Shown here piece by piece: positions 1-8,792 of a stretch of 64,000 nucleotides of DNA. Every line of letters begins with the position of its first letter. Position 1 is the stretch's first letter. Under the pieces are notes generated by a model. The model saw only the letters and a program-made list of their open reading frames with translations. It did no database searches and was not told where the DNA came from. Source of the stretch: Clostridia bacterium (GTDB taxonomy: Bacteria > Bacillota > Clostridia > Oscillospirales > CAG-272); NCBI GenBank assembly GCA_017631855.1, contig JAGBSP010000044.1, positions 1 to 64,000 on the forward strand, in the 5' to 3' direction. A program made the position numbers and the translations under genes.

Positions 1-192
1 ACAATCGTCGAGCTTGGCTGGCGGCACCGCCGCCTTCTTTCGGGAAAGAAAAGTAACCAAAAGAAAGCAACACAGACAAGGCAAAACAGAATTATCGGGC
101 ACTGTACAAGCCCGTTTTTACCACAATCGTCGAGCTTGGCTGGCGGCACTGCCGCCTTCTTTCGGGAAAGAAAAGTAACCAAAAGAAAGCAA
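1..192. repeat. Tandem pair of a 70-bp palindromic intergenic repeat
   Basis: Two copies of a 70-base unit lie at 1-70 and 123-192, differing at one visible position (caccgcc versus cactgcc). A 52-base unrelated spacer gives a 122-base period. Each unit holds two dyads: GGCGGC-acc-GCCGCC and TTCTTTC-gg-GAAAGAA, followed by a conserved arm aagtaaccaaaagaaagcaa. The same arm appears inverted at 22651-22696 and, more diverged, at 37562-37605, so this is an interspersed family and not a one-off. It has no coding potential of its own; open frames across it are low-complexity. The window begins exactly at the start of a unit, so more copies may lie upstream. Confidence 0.85.
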
Positions 193-367
193 TACCAATA
201 AAAATGAAGGGGCTTTGATAGTCCTTTTTTTTGTGCAGATTCGACGCACGAAGAAGCGCACAAAATAGCCTCCCTCCCGGAGGGAGCCTTGGTGAAAATC
301 CGCCGTTTCTGCCCTTGTCGCACATTTTTCTTTTTCTTTTTTCATATCATATTCCGAGGTGATGAAT
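193..367. other. Intergenic leader with a perfect 8-bp hairpin
   Basis: No gene is seen here. A short hairpin at 270-286 (CTCCCTCC-c-GGAGGGAG) is followed by AT-rich sequence that leads into the ribosome site of the downstream carboxypeptidase. No convincing sigma-A promoter was found, so the promoter for the next gene may lie in or before the repeat. Confidence 0.5.
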
Positions 368-1552
368 ATGAAAGAAAAATATTTATGGAACGGAAAATTT
401 TCTCCGAACCGAATTATCGCGATGCTTCTTGCCATCGTATTATGTCTTCCGTGGGCGTTTACTGTGTCTGCCGAACCCTCGGGGAGCGGCGAGGCGCTCT
501 CCTTTGACTGCAAATCCGCCATCTTAATGGAAGCCTCGACAGGGAAAATCCTCTTTGAGCAAAATGCCGACGAAGCACTCCCGCCCGCGTCGGTGACCAA
601 GGTAATGACGCTTTTGCTCGTGATGGAAGCCATTGAAGAGGGACGACTGACGCTGGATGACAAGATCACCGCAAGCGCGCATGCGTCCTCGATGGGCGGC
701 TCGCAGATTTTCCTCAAGGAGGGGGAGGAAATGAGCGCCGAGGATATGATCAAGAGTGTGGTGATCGCCTCCGCCAACGACGCGGCGGTCGCTCTTGCCG
801 AACATATCGCGGGGAGTGAGGAAGCTTTTGTGGCGAGGATGAACGAGCGCGCCGCCGAGCTTGGAATGACCAATACGCACTTTGAAAACACCAACGGTCT
901 TGACGATACCGTCGAGCGCCACCTAACCTCGGCGCGCGATATTGCGTTGATGTCGCAGGCGCTCATCCGCTATGAGAAGATCACCGAGTATGCCTCGATC
1001 TGGCAGGATACCATCCGCGGCGGCGAATTCGGTCTGACGAATACCAATCGCCTTGTCCGCTTCTACCGCGGTGCGACGGGACTGAAAACAGGCTCGACGG
1101 CAAAGGCGGGATTCTGCATTTCAGCTACGGCGGAACGCGACGGAATGACGCTCATCTGTGTGATTATGGGTGCTCCGTCACGCGACGTCCGCAACGCGGC
1201 GGCAACCTCTCTGCTCGATTGGGGATTTGCCAATACTGCGCTTTATACACACGAGCAAAGTGAGCTCTCTCCGATGCGTGTTTGCGGTGGAGAGCAGGAA
1301 TTCTGTTCGTTGAACGCCGAGCGCTTTTCTGTGGTCGTTGACCGTGCCAAAAAGAACGCGGTCGAGATAAAAATTGAACTTCCCGAGATGATTGATGCCC
1401 CTGTGGCGCAAGGAGACGAGGTAGGAAAAATCGTCTATACGCTTGACGGAGAGGAGCTTGGAAGCGTTCCGATTACGGCGGGAGAAAGTGTGCCTCGTGT
1501 CGGATTTTGGGGGATTTTTGTAAGACTTTTGGGCGTGATGAGCCTTGCGTAG
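368..1552 (+). CDS. D-alanyl-D-alanine carboxypeptidase (peptidase S11)
   Basis: Serine DD-carboxypeptidase of the DacA/DacF (PBP5) family, which removes the terminal D-Ala of peptidoglycan stem peptides outside the membrane. All three active-site motifs are present: SVTK at residues 75-78, SAN at 135-137 and KTG at 240-242. A signal peptide (basic start, hydrophobic run, likely cut after VSA) precedes them. The C-terminal third fits the PBP5 C-terminal beta domain, and the last ~17 residues look like an amphipathic membrane anchor. The start at 368 is chosen because GAGGTGAT at 356-363 is a good ribosome site for it, while GTG 359 and ATG 362 lie inside that site. Length (~394 aa) is normal. 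It appears to be monocistronic, as pgi has its own promoter. Confidence 0.93.
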   Translation: MKEKYLWNGKFSPNRIIAMLLAIVLCLPWAFTVSAEPSGSGEALSFDCKSAILMEASTGKILFEQNADEALPPASVTKVMTLLLVMEAIEEGRLTLDDKITASAHASSMGGSQIFLKEGEEMSAEDMIKSVVIASANDAAVALAEHIAGSEEAFVARMNERAAELGMTNTHFENTNGLDDTVERHLTSARDIALMSQALIRYEKITEYASIWQDTIRGGEFGLTNTNRLVRFYRGATGLKTGSTAKAGFCISATAERDGMTLICVIMGAPSRDVRNAAATSLLDWGFANTALYTHEQSELSPMRVCGGEQEFCSLNAERFSVVVDRAKKNAVEIKIELPEMIDAPVAQGDEVGKIVYTLDGEELGSVPITAGESVPRVGFWGIFVRLLGVMSLA

Positions 1553-1590
1553 TATCATTTAAAAAATATAAAACAAATTGTTACATTTTG

Positions 1591-1627
1591 TTTACACTTT
1601 TTGAAAAAATGTATTATATAATATAAT
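1591..1627 (+). promoter_or_regulatory. Probable sigma-A promoter region of pgi
   Basis: AT-rich gap with two overlapping possibilities: TTTACA at 1591 with TTATAT/TATATA about 17-18 bases on, or TTGAAA at 1601 with TATAAT at 1622 (15-base spacer). Either would start transcription about 30 bases before the pgi ATG at 1664. Confidence 0.45.
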
Positions 1628-1663
1628 CCTTAATTTATTTGAGTAAAGTATGGGGGCAAAAAA

Positions 1664-3001
1664 ATGGCATTGAAATTCAACGATTCTTACGCAAACGGCT
1701 TCATCAGCGAAGCAGAGATCGCTTCGATCTCGTCCGAGGTATTGGCAGCACAAAAAACGCTGCTTGACGGTACGGGAGAGGGAAACGCCTTTCTCGGGTG
1801 GAAGACACTTCCCGACGATTACGATCGTGAGGAGTTTGCGAGAATTAAAGCGGCGGCAAAGAAAATCCAGAAGACGTGCGACGTGTTCATCGTGATCGGT
1901 ATTGGAGGCTCATACCTCGGATCGCGCGCTGTGATTGAATTTCTGAAATCTTCGTCTTATAACGCGCTGAAGAAGGATACGCCCGACATTTATTTTTCGG
2001 GACGCGACATCAGCGCACAGAGCCTTTCGGAGCTTCTCTCCATCTGCGAGGGACGCGACGTTTGCATTAACGTCATCTCGAAGTCGGGAACGACGACCGA
2101 GCCTGCCGTGGCATTCCGCGTATTCCGTGCGCTTCTCGAGGAGAAGTACGGCAAGGAGGGCGCTCGCGAGAGAATTTTCGTGACGACCGACAAGGCACGC
2201 GGAACGCTCAAAAAGTTTGCGGATGAGGAAGGCTACGAAACCTTTGTGGTACCGGACGACGTCGGCGGACGCTTCTCGGTGCTTACTGCCGTCGGACTTC
2301 TTCCCATCGCGGTCAGCGGTGTCGAGATCGACGAGCTGATGAGAGGCGCTTCGGACGCGGCAAAGGAATACGCCGTGGCTGACGTCAACGCCAATGCGGC
2401 GCTCCGCTATGCGGCGGTTCGTAATCTGCTCTACCGCAAGGGATACGCCATCGAGGTGCTCGTCAGCTACGAGTCCTATGCGACGATGCTCAACGAGTGG
2501 TGGAAGCAGCTCTTCGGTGAGAGTGAGGGTAAGGACGGCAAGGGTCTGTTCCCCGCGTCGGTCATCTTCTCGACCGAGCTGCACTCGCTCGGACAGTTTA
2601 TTCAGGAAGGTACGAGAAACCTCTTTGAAACCATTGTGAAGGTCAAGACGCCCGACGTTTCGATGAAGGTGCCTTATGACGAGGCGAACGTCGACGGACT
2701 CAATTTCCTTGCGGGAACCGAGCTCTCGACCATCAACGAAAAGGCAATGCAGGGAACCATTCTCGCACACGTGGACGGCGGTGCGCCCAACCTCGTGATC
2801 GAGATCGACGAAAAGAACGAATACTGTCTTGGCAAGCTTCTTTATTTCTTTGAATTTGCCTGCGGCGTATCGGGATATACCCTCGGTGTCAACCCCTTCA
2901 ACCAGCCCGGTGTGGAAGCCTACAAGAAGAATATGTTCGCACTTTTGGGCAAACCCGGCTACGAGGACGCCAAGGCGGCACTCGAGGCTCGTTTGAAATA
3001 A
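1664..3001 (+). CDS. pgi: Glucose-6-phosphate isomerase
   Basis: Interconverts glucose 6-phosphate and fructose 6-phosphate in cytosolic glycolysis and gluconeogenesis. The SIS-fold signatures are visible: GIGGSYLG near residue 80, SKSGTTTEP near residue 140 (sugar-phosphate binding), the PGI signature stretch around [15 protein letters not shown] near residue 305, and [11 protein letters not shown] at the C-terminus. At 445 aa it belongs to the shorter Firmicutes-type PGI class. The start is ATG 1664, preceded by a modest GGGGG ribosome site. It is probably transcribed alone, since the next gene has its own near-consensus promoter. Confidence 0.97.
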   Translation: MALKFNDSYANGFISEAEIASISSEVLAAQKTLLDGTGEGNAFLGWKTLPDDYDREEFARIKAAAKKIQKTCDVFIVIGIGGSYLGSRAVIEFLKSSSYNALKKDTPDIYFSGRDISAQSLSELLSICEGRDVCINVISKSGTTTEPAVAFRVFRALLEEKYGKEGARERIFVTTDKARGTLKKFADEEGYETFVVPDDVGGRFSVLTAVGLLPIAVSGVEIDELMRGASDAAKEYAVADVNANAALRYAAVRNLLYRKGYAIEVLVSYESYATMLNEWWKQLFGESEGKDGKGLFPASVIFSTELHSLGQFIQEGTRNLFETIVKVKTPDVSMKVPYDEANVDGLNFLAGTELSTINEKAMQGTILAHVDGGAPNLVIEIDEKNEYCLGKLLYFFEFACGVSGYTLGVNPFNQPGVEAYKKNMFALLGKPGYEDAKAALEARLK

Positions 3002-3067
3002 TCACCAAAAATAAACAAAAGAAATTGAAATAATCGAGAAATTTTGGGAAAAATTTTCAAATAGCTC

Positions 3068-3096
3068 TTGAAAAACCGACAAAAATGCGGTATAAT
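3068..3096 (+). promoter_or_regulatory. Near-consensus sigma-A promoter
   Basis: TTGAAA at 3068-3073 and TATAAT at 3091-3096 are separated by exactly 17 bases, 48 bases before the ATG at 3144. The promoter at 17145 has the same two hexamers and spacing, so this reads as the house promoter type of this genome. Confidence 0.85.
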
Positions 3097-3143
3097 GATG
3101 TTGAGCAGGAAAATTGCTCCAAAAAAATTATCGGAGGTCCCCT

Positions 3144-3551
3144 ATGTTAAAGTTAATTATCGGTGTTAAAGGAACCGGCAAAACCAAAGCACTCATCAAC
3201 CTGGTCAATACGGCAGCAGACAACTCGAACGGCGACGTTGTTTGTATCGAGAAGGGCGTAAAGCTTCGCTACGACGTAAAGTATCGGGTAAGATTGATTG
3301 ATACAGAGGAATATTTTGTTTCTGACGCACAGTCGCTCTACGGCTTCGTGGCAGGTATTTTCGCAAGCAATCACGACGTGACCGATCTGTTTATCGACTC
3401 GGCACTCAAGATCTGCGGCAACGATACCGCGGCGTTCGACGTCTTTGTTGACGAGGTTGCGGCACTTGCTGAAAAGCTTGGCGTGAAGATCACGATGACC
3501 TCCTCGATTCCTGTTGAGGAAGCATCTGAGGCTGTGAAGAAATATCTCTAA
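3144..3551 (+). CDS. Small P-loop ATP-binding protein, function unknown
   Basis: A 135-residue soluble protein that opens with a Walker A motif (GVKGTGKT, residues ~6-13) after a short beta strand. An acidic Walker-B-like strand (LFIDSALKI) follows near the middle, and a second hydrophobic-acidic strand (FDVFVDEVA) after that. Proteins of this kind are found widely in Clostridia and are sometimes labelled PilT-like, but nothing here supports a motility role: no pilus genes are nearby and the protein is far too short for PilT. The ATG at 3144 is chosen for the ribosome site GGAGGT just upstream; a longer frame from 3114 lacks one. It has its own promoter and a hairpin after the stop, so it is likely a single-gene unit. 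Confidence 0.75.
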   Translation: MLKLIIGVKGTGKTKALINLVNTAADNSNGDVVCIEKGVKLRYDVKYRVRLIDTEEYFVSDAQSLYGFVAGIFASNHDVTDLFIDSALKICGNDTAAFDVFVDEVAALAEKLGVKITMTSSIPVEEASEAVKKYL

Positions 3552-3571
3552 GACAAAGAAAAATGACCATG

Positions 3572-3600
3572 AAAGCCTTAGGTGTCTTGCCTAAGGCTTT
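3572..3600 (+). terminator. Hairpin terminator after the P-loop gene
   Basis: Perfect 11-bp stem AAAGCCTTAGG / CCTAAGGCTTT with a 7-base loop, 20 bases after the stop codon. The downstream T-run is short (TTTCTT), so termination may be partial and topB may be read through. Confidence 0.65.
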
Positions 3601-3629
3601 CTTGAAATCATTCAAATCAAAGGAAAAGT

Positions 3630-5744
3630 ATGATCCTGATTATTGCCGAAAAGCCGAGTCTTGGCAGAAATATTGCCGCGGGACTTGGCAGTTTTCAAAA
3701 AAAGAACGGATATCTCGAAAACGACGCGTGTATCATCACGTGGGCGTTCGGACATCTCTTCTCGCTTGCCGATATTGAAGCCTACCGTCCCGCGCCCGAG
3801 GCAAACGGACGATGGACGATGGATAACCTTCCGTGCTTTCCCGAGCGCTTTCTCTTCGAGCTTCGGCGCGACAAAAACAAGCAGGTCGACAGCGGGGTGG
3901 AGAAGCAGTTCAAAACGATCGAGTACCTTTGCAACCGCGAGGACGTCGATACGATCGTCAACGCGGGGGACGCCGACCGTGAGGGAGAAATTATCGTCCG
4001 AACCTGTATTCAAAAGGCGCTTCGCTCAAAGAAGACGGTCAAGCGGCTCTGGCTGCCCGACCAGACGCCCGAAACGGTGCGTACTGCCTTCTCGGAAATG
4101 AAAGAGGACGCCGAATACGACCTTCTTGCGAACGAAGGATACGCGCGCACCTATATCGACTGGCTCTACGGGGTCAATCTGACACGCTACGCCACGCTTC
4201 GTTCGGGCACGCTTTTGCGCGTCGGACGCGTCATCGTGCCGATCGTGCAGGCGATCTACGACCGCGATATGGCGATCAAGAATTTCGTTCCCGAAAAATA
4301 CTATTCGATCGCGAGCAAGGAAAAAACGAACGGCGAGGTCGTCGAGCTTGTGAGCAAGAAGAAATTCGACGGAAAAGATTTCGGGAAGGCAGAAGAAACC
4401 TGTGCGCAGTACAATGCGTGCGAGGCGATCGTGACCTCGGTCAAGCAGAAAAAAGAGATCATCTACCCCGGCAAGCTCTATTCGCTCTCGAAGCTTCAGA
4501 ACGTGCTGGGAAAGAAATATAAAATGTCGATGGCGGAGAGCTTGCAGATCGTGCAGAAGCTCTACGAGGAAGGATTTCTGACCTATCCGCGTACCAACTC
4601 CGAGTATCTTGCGACGGCGGAAAAGGGAAAGATCCGCTCGATTCTGGAGAACTGCAAGAAGCTTGGTTATCCCGTCGTGTTCAAGGACAAGAAGGCGATC
4701 TTCGACGACGCGAAGATCGAATCGCACTCGGCAATTACGCCGACCTATAAAATCCCCGACAAATCCCGCCTTTCCGAAAAGGAAATGCAGGTGTATTCCA
4801 CCGTGTTCCGACGCTTCGTTGCGGTATTTTGCGCCGAGGATTGCGTGGCGCGCCGTGTGGAAATCACGGTGGGGGTCGGGGAGCTTGAGGAATTTGTGCT
4901 CAAGGGACTTTCGATTCTTGAGCGAGGCTGGATGAAATACGACGACGCGTCGCAAAAAGACAAGCTTTTGCCGAATCTTTCGGAGGGCGACCGTGTCAAC
5001 ATTGATTTCAAGCCGATGCAAAAGGAAACCACGCCGCCGAAGCATTACACCATCGAAACCCTCAATAATTATCTGAAAAATCCCTTCCGCGAGGAAAAGG
5101 CGGCAATCGACGATTCGATGGGCGCTGATGATGCCGAGGAGTATCGCGCGATGCTGCAGGGTGTCGAGCTCGGTACCGAGGCAACGCGTACGGGAATTAT
5201 CGACAACGCGAGAAACAGCGGATATATCCAGCTCAAAAAGGACGTCTACACCATCCTTCCGGGAGGTGTCTATCTCGTCGAAACACTCCGCCGAATGAAT
5301 ATCGGAATGGATAAGCATAAAACGAGCGAGATGGGACAGGTGCTCAAGCGAGTCTTCCGCGGAGAGATGACGGTGGACGAGAGTGTCGGCGTTGCTGTTG
5401 GCGAGATTACGCGCTATTTTGACGCACCCGCCGCGTCACTCGAGGAGGATACCGACGTCGGATTTTTCGGTGACGTCATAGGGACTTGCCCGCTCTGCGG
5501 ACGCGAAGTCAAGCGCTATAAAACAAGCTACGGTTGCTCGGGATATAAAGAGGGCTGTAAATTCAGCATCAGCCTTTATATTCTCGGTCGCGCCGTGTCG
5601 GTGCAGAACGCGAAAAAATTGCTCGCCGAGGGCTCGACCGCAAAAATTCAAGGATTTCTCTCTAAAAAGGGGAAAATGTTTGATGCAAAGCTCAGGCTTG
5701 ATGGCGAACGTGTGGTATTTGAGTTTGATAATGAATCTAAATAA
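3630..5744 (+). CDS. topB: DNA topoisomerase III (type IA)
   Basis: Type IA topoisomerase that cuts one strand through a 5'-phosphotyrosine link and helps decatenate DNA. The N-terminal Toprim domain begins at residue 1 (LIIAEKPS) and carries GDADREGE at residues ~113-120 with the metal-binding D-x-D-x-x-E. The active-site tyrosine is Y319 in LTYPRTNS. The C-terminal part holds a single Cys4-type zinc motif, CPLC...C...C near residues 615-640. Length of 704 aa is typical for Firmicutes TopB. ATG 3630 follows AAGGAAAAGT. The gene precedes a membrane-protein gene by 12 bases, so the two are probably cotranscribed. Confidence 0.96.
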   Translation: MILIIAEKPSLGRNIAAGLGSFQKKNGYLENDACIITWAFGHLFSLADIEAYRPAPEANGRWTMDNLPCFPERFLFELRRDKNKQVDSGVEKQFKTIEYLCNREDVDTIVNAGDADREGEIIVRTCIQKALRSKKTVKRLWLPDQTPETVRTAFSEMKEDAEYDLLANEGYARTYIDWLYGVNLTRYATLRSGTLLRVGRVIVPIVQAIYDRDMAIKNFVPEKYYSIASKEKTNGEVVELVSKKKFDGKDFGKAEETCAQYNACEAIVTSVKQKKEIIYPGKLYSLSKLQNVLGKKYKMSMAESLQIVQKLYEEGFLTYPRTNSEYLATAEKGKIRSILENCKKLGYPVVFKDKKAIFDDAKIESHSAITPTYKIPDKSRLSEKEMQVYSTVFRRFVAVFCAEDCVARRVEITVGVGELEEFVLKGLSILERGWMKYDDASQKDKLLPNLSEGDRVNIDFKPMQKETTPPKHYTIETLNNYLKNPFREEKAAIDDSMGADDAEEYRAMLQGVELGTEATRTGIIDNARNSGYIQLKKDVYTILPGGVYLVETLRRMNIGMDKHKTSEMGQVLKRVFRGEMTVDESVGVAVGEITRYFDAPAASLEEDTDVGFFGDVIGTCPLCGREVKRYKTSYGCSGYKEGCKFSISLYILGRAVSVQNAKKLLAEGSTAKIQGFLSKKGKMFDAKLRLDGERVVFEFDNESK

Positions 5745-5756
5745 AAGGAGAATCTT

Positions 5757-7463
5757 ATGAATAAGCAAAAAAGACTGTTACTTTCGGCGCTGATCACGGC
5801 AGTGATCGCTGGACTTGGCTATTACGTCGTCCTGCCGCCGATCAATATTTACGCGCAGGCGTTCTGGGGATCGCTTGCCTTCGTTGTGCTCGTGTTTGGC
5901 GCGGCATACGTGCTGATTGGCTCGAAAGCGGCGGTAAAGACCTTCTTTTCGGGCAAGGGAGATAAGGGATTTGCCGATAAGACGGCAGAAAAGAAAAAGA
6001 AGACCCGCGAGAGAATTGTCTTTTTTGTCTGTCTTGGCATTCCCGTGGTCGTTCTGATTGTCGGAAATCTTCTGTCCTCGACCTTCTTTAATGCCACCGC
6101 ATATTCGACGATCATCGAGGTGCCCGAGGCGGTCTTTGAGGAGGATATGCCCGAGAACGATATCGTCACCAATATTCCGCTGATGGATTCGGCATCGGCA
6201 AATATCATCGGTAACCGCAAGCTCGGTGAGCTGTCGGCGGTTGTGTCGCAGTATCAGGTCAACGGAACCTACTCGCAGATCAATTACGGCGGAATTCCGC
6301 GCAAGGTTTCCAGCCTTGAATACGTGGATTTCTTCAAATGGCTCAACAACCGCGACGCGGGCGTTCCCGGTTACGTTTCGGTCGACCCCGTCAACTCTTC
6401 GGCAGATTACGTGGAATTCGAAACCCCGATCAAATATACCGACAGCGCGTATTTTGAAGAGGACCTGAACCGTACGCTCCGCTTCTCGTATCCGACAAAG
6501 ATTTTCGGTACGACAATGTTTGAGCTGGACGAGGAGGGAAATCCCTACTATATCGTTTCCTGTCTGTCGCCGAAGGTGGGACTTTTCGGCGGTATGGACG
6601 TATCCGAGGTAATTATTTTCAACCCCTGCGATAAAACGAGCGAGCTTTACTCGGTGTCGGATACGCCCTCGTGGGTCGATAACGTCTTCAGCGGATCGCT
6701 GGCATCGCAGAAGTACGACTGGTACGGAACGCTTCAGAACGGCTACTGGAACAGCGTGATCGGTAATAAGGACTGTAAGGTTACGACCGATGATTACGGC
6801 TATATCGTGCTCGGAGACGACGTTTGGTTCTTTACGGGTGTTACCTCGGTCGTCAGCGACGAAAGTAACATCGGATTTATCATCAGCAACGCGCGTACGG
6901 GCGAATATAAATTCTATCCCGTCGTCGGTGCCGAGGAATATTCGGCAATGGGCGCGGCACAGGGTCACGTGCAGGAAAAGGGATATACGGCATCCTTCCC
7001 GTCGCTCATCAACGTCTCGGGCGAGGCAACCTATATTATGGTGCTCAAGGACGCGAACGGCATCGTCAAGATGGTGGCGCTCGTCAACGTGGAGAATTAT
7101 ACGATCGTAGCCACGGGATCGAATCAGCAGGAAGCTAAGCAGGCGTATCTCGAGGAGCTTCGCAGAGAGGGAATTCTTGGGGATGACGAAGAGGAAAGCC
7201 CCTCCGAGGAGGAAGCTCCCAAGCCGACGGAAATTTCTTTCGTGGTCAAGGAGATCCGCTTCCTTACGACAGCGGGTGAGACCTTCATCTATCTGACGGG
7301 GGATGACGGAAACATCTATAAAAAGCAGGTTTCGGAAGATGAGTCGGTGCTCTTTATCAAAGGAAACGATCTCATCGAAGGCACGTATCTTGAAACCGAA
7401 AACAAAGGAATCTACCAATTGGTAACGTGGGAGAGATATCTTGCGCCCGGGCAAGGCGAATAA
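5757..7463 (+). CDS. Large membrane-anchored protein, function unknown
   Basis: A 568-residue protein with three likely membrane helices in the first 110 residues (about 8-28, 35-53 and 90-108), two of them separated by a basic, lysine-rich loop. A long domain of some 440 residues follows, predicted extracytoplasmic. An acidic linker (DDEEESPSEEEAPKP) near residue 480 divides it from a small C-terminal beta-rich domain. No catalytic motif, lipobox or sorting signal is recognised. ATG 5757 sits behind AAAGGAGAATCTT. It lies between topB and an isomerase gene; that order gives no functional hint. A role in envelope or membrane-associated proteolysis is possible but unsupported. Confidence 0.7.
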   Translation: MNKQKRLLLSALITAVIAGLGYYVVLPPINIYAQAFWGSLAFVVLVFGAAYVLIGSKAAVKTFFSGKGDKGFADKTAEKKKKTRERIVFFVCLGIPVVVLIVGNLLSSTFFNATAYSTIIEVPEAVFEEDMPENDIVTNIPLMDSASANIIGNRKLGELSAVVSQYQVNGTYSQINYGGIPRKVSSLEYVDFFKWLNNRDAGVPGYVSVDPVNSSADYVEFETPIKYTDSAYFEEDLNRTLRFSYPTKIFGTTMFELDEEGNPYYIVSCLSPKVGLFGGMDVSEVIIFNPCDKTSELYSVSDTPSWVDNVFSGSLASQKYDWYGTLQNGYWNSVIGNKDCKVTTDDYGYIVLGDDVWFFTGVTSVVSDESNIGFIISNARTGEYKFYPVVGAEEYSAMGAAQGHVQEKGYTASFPSLINVSGEATYIMVLKDANGIVKMVALVNVENYTIVATGSNQQEAKQAYLEELRREGILGDDEEESPSEEEAPKPTEISFVVKEIRFLTTAGETFIYLTGDDGNIYKKQVSEDESVLFIKGNDLIEGTYLETENKGIYQLVTWERYLAPGQGE

Positions 7464-7504
7464 AAAATTATAATTTATATTTATTATATTAAAGGAGAAT
7501 AATT

Positions 7505-8077
7505 ATGAAAACAGTAAAAGACAAATACCTTGTGGTTGGCGCAGACTTTGCAGGCTACCCCCTCAAGGAAGCCGTTGTTGCTCATTTGAAGGAAAAGGGC
7601 TGGAAGATCACCGACCTCGGTGTGACCGATCCGAACGTTGAGGATACCGAAAATATGTTCCACCGCGTAGGACTTCGCGTTGGTGCACAGATCTCCGAGG
7701 GTAACTTTGAGAGAGCACTTCTGTTCTGCGGCACGGGTATGGGAATCCATATCGCCGCAAGCAAGTGCCCCCACGTACACGCAGGTGTCGTTGAGAGCGT
7801 TCCCGCCGCTCGCCGTGCGATCACGGGCAACGGTGTCAACGTTCTTGCCATGGGCGCGTTCTACGTTGCTCCCAAGATGGGCTGTGACATTGCAGACGCC
7901 TTCCTGACGGCAGATCTCGGTACCGACTACGAGTGGTGGACCAACTTCTACGAGTTCCACAAGCTCGCCATCGACGAGCTCGAAGCGTTCGACTACGAGG
8001 AGTACAAGAAGAACGGCTTCAAGATGGAGCACCTTGGCGATTGCCCCATTAAGCTTGAGGTTAAGCCTGAGGACTGA
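7505..8077 (+). CDS. RpiB/LacA/LacB family sugar-phosphate isomerase
   Basis: Predicted cytosolic aldose-ketose isomerase acting on a phosphorylated sugar such as ribose 5-phosphate or a tetrose/hexose phosphate. Family signs are the N-terminal GADFAGYPLK, the catalytic cysteine in FCGTGMGIHIAA near residue 75, and GNGVNVLAMGAF near residue 110. At 190 aa it is longer than classical RpiB (~150 aa), with a C-terminal extension starting around WWTNFYEFHK. It therefore belongs to the long LacAB_rpiB group whose substrate cannot be read from sequence. ATG 7505 follows AAAGGAGAATAATT. A strong bidirectional terminator ends the unit. Confidence 0.88.
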   Translation: MKTVKDKYLVVGADFAGYPLKEAVVAHLKEKGWKITDLGVTDPNVEDTENMFHRVGLRVGAQISEGNFERALLFCGTGMGIHIAASKCPHVHAGVVESVPAARRAITGNGVNVLAMGAFYVAPKMGCDIADAFLTADLGTDYEWWTNFYEFHKLAIDELEAFDYEEYKKNGFKMEHLGDCPIKLEVKPED

Positions 8078-8090
8078 TTTGATCAATCAA

Positions 8091-8124
8091 ACACCCCGAC
8101 AGACTGTAACGTCTGTCGGGGTGT
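8091..8124. terminator. Bidirectional hairpin terminator
   Basis: Perfect 13-bp stem ACACCCCGACAGA / TCTGTCGGGGTGT with an 8-base loop, between convergent genes. The T/A tracts on both sides are short but serve both the isomerase gene and the minus-strand peptidase gene, whose stop lies 3 bases away. Confidence 0.85.
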
Positions 8125-8126
8125 TA

Positions 8127-8729
8127 TCATTTTATAACGTTTACGTAACTATCTTGTATGATTACGCCTTCGCCATCATTGAGGCGAATAACTTCGCATT
8201 TATTGAAGTATTCATATTGTAAGCACTTTTCTTCAAAACCATTATAACGCTTAATAAATTTACTGTAATGTGGCAGTATTTGTATATTGGTTAAATTACA
8301 CGCAGACAAATCTTTTAAACCGACAATATTCATTTCAGGCGAATACAGATTAATTAAATTTAGTGTTGGAGTAAGTACAAGTGCGCCTGCGCTACATCCG
8401 ATAATACATTTGTTTTGAGAGAAATATTCTAATGCACCCAAAAAACAATTTTTACGGATAGAATTCAAAAGATAATACGGATTTCCACCTATCATTTCAA
8501 CAATATCGTACGACATAAATTCTGTAGGCGATTGATAGTCAAAATCAAAATATTCCACTTGCAAACCAAGAGCTTGCAGTTCGTTTGTTAATCTGCTTAT
8601 ATGATAATTTTTCGCTTTGTACTCATTATCTGCGGTTACAACAAGTGCAGCACGCCCTTCTTTTATATACTGCCTTGTTGCATCCAACAAATTGTTGCTT
8701 GACAAGCCGTTTGAAGTCAGTATGAGCAT
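8127..8729 (-). CDS. Peptidase S51-like (dipeptidase E / class I amidotransferase fold) protein
   Basis: A ~200-residue soluble protein with the S51 serine-peptidase layout. An early ILTSNGL strand is followed by EMIGGNPYYLL (the GGN loop of the family) and GCSAGALVL, in which the Ser is the predicted nucleophile. A His later in LPHYSKF is a candidate catalytic residue. The likely role is hydrolysis of small acidic peptides or a related cytosolic amidase reaction; the exact substrate is unknown. The start at 8729 is chosen for AAAAAAGGAGATAAAT directly before it; an upstream in-frame ATG at 8756 has no ribosome site. The gene is visibly richer in A+T than its flanks and sits next to a transposase gene, so it may be a later arrival. 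Confidence 0.75.
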   Translation of the reverse strand: MLILTSNGLSSNNLLDATRQYIKEGRAALVVTADNEYKAKNYHISRLTNELQALGLQVEYFDFDYQSPTEFMSYDIVEMIGGNPYYLLNSIRKNCFLGALEYFSQNKCIIGCSAGALVLTPTLNLINLYSPEMNIVGLKDLSACNLTNIQILPHYSKFIKRYNGFEEKCLQYEYFNKCEVIRLNDGEGVIIQDSYVNVIK

Positions 8730-8792
8730 ATTTATCTCCTTTTTTGTCAGTCTCATATTTGTGGAACAAACACGTTGGTAAAGTCAATTCCC

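Noticed and set aside
1..367. Protein-coding gene in the upstream repeat region
   Set aside because: The open frames read as Arg/Lys/Ser-rich translations of the palindromic repeat and have no start site or homology features.
3144..3551. PilT twitching-motility ATPase
   Set aside because: The protein is 135 residues with only a Walker A motif in common. No pilus genes are near, so the PilT label was not used.
4026..5318. A 430-codon open frame on the minus strand inside topB
   Set aside because: It lies fully antisense to a clear topoisomerase gene, lacks a ribosome site and reads as low-quality Arg/His/Leu-rich sequence. Similar antisense frames at 5778-7454, 13302-14678, 24536-25963, 26051-27163 and 61845-63158 were dropped for the same reason.
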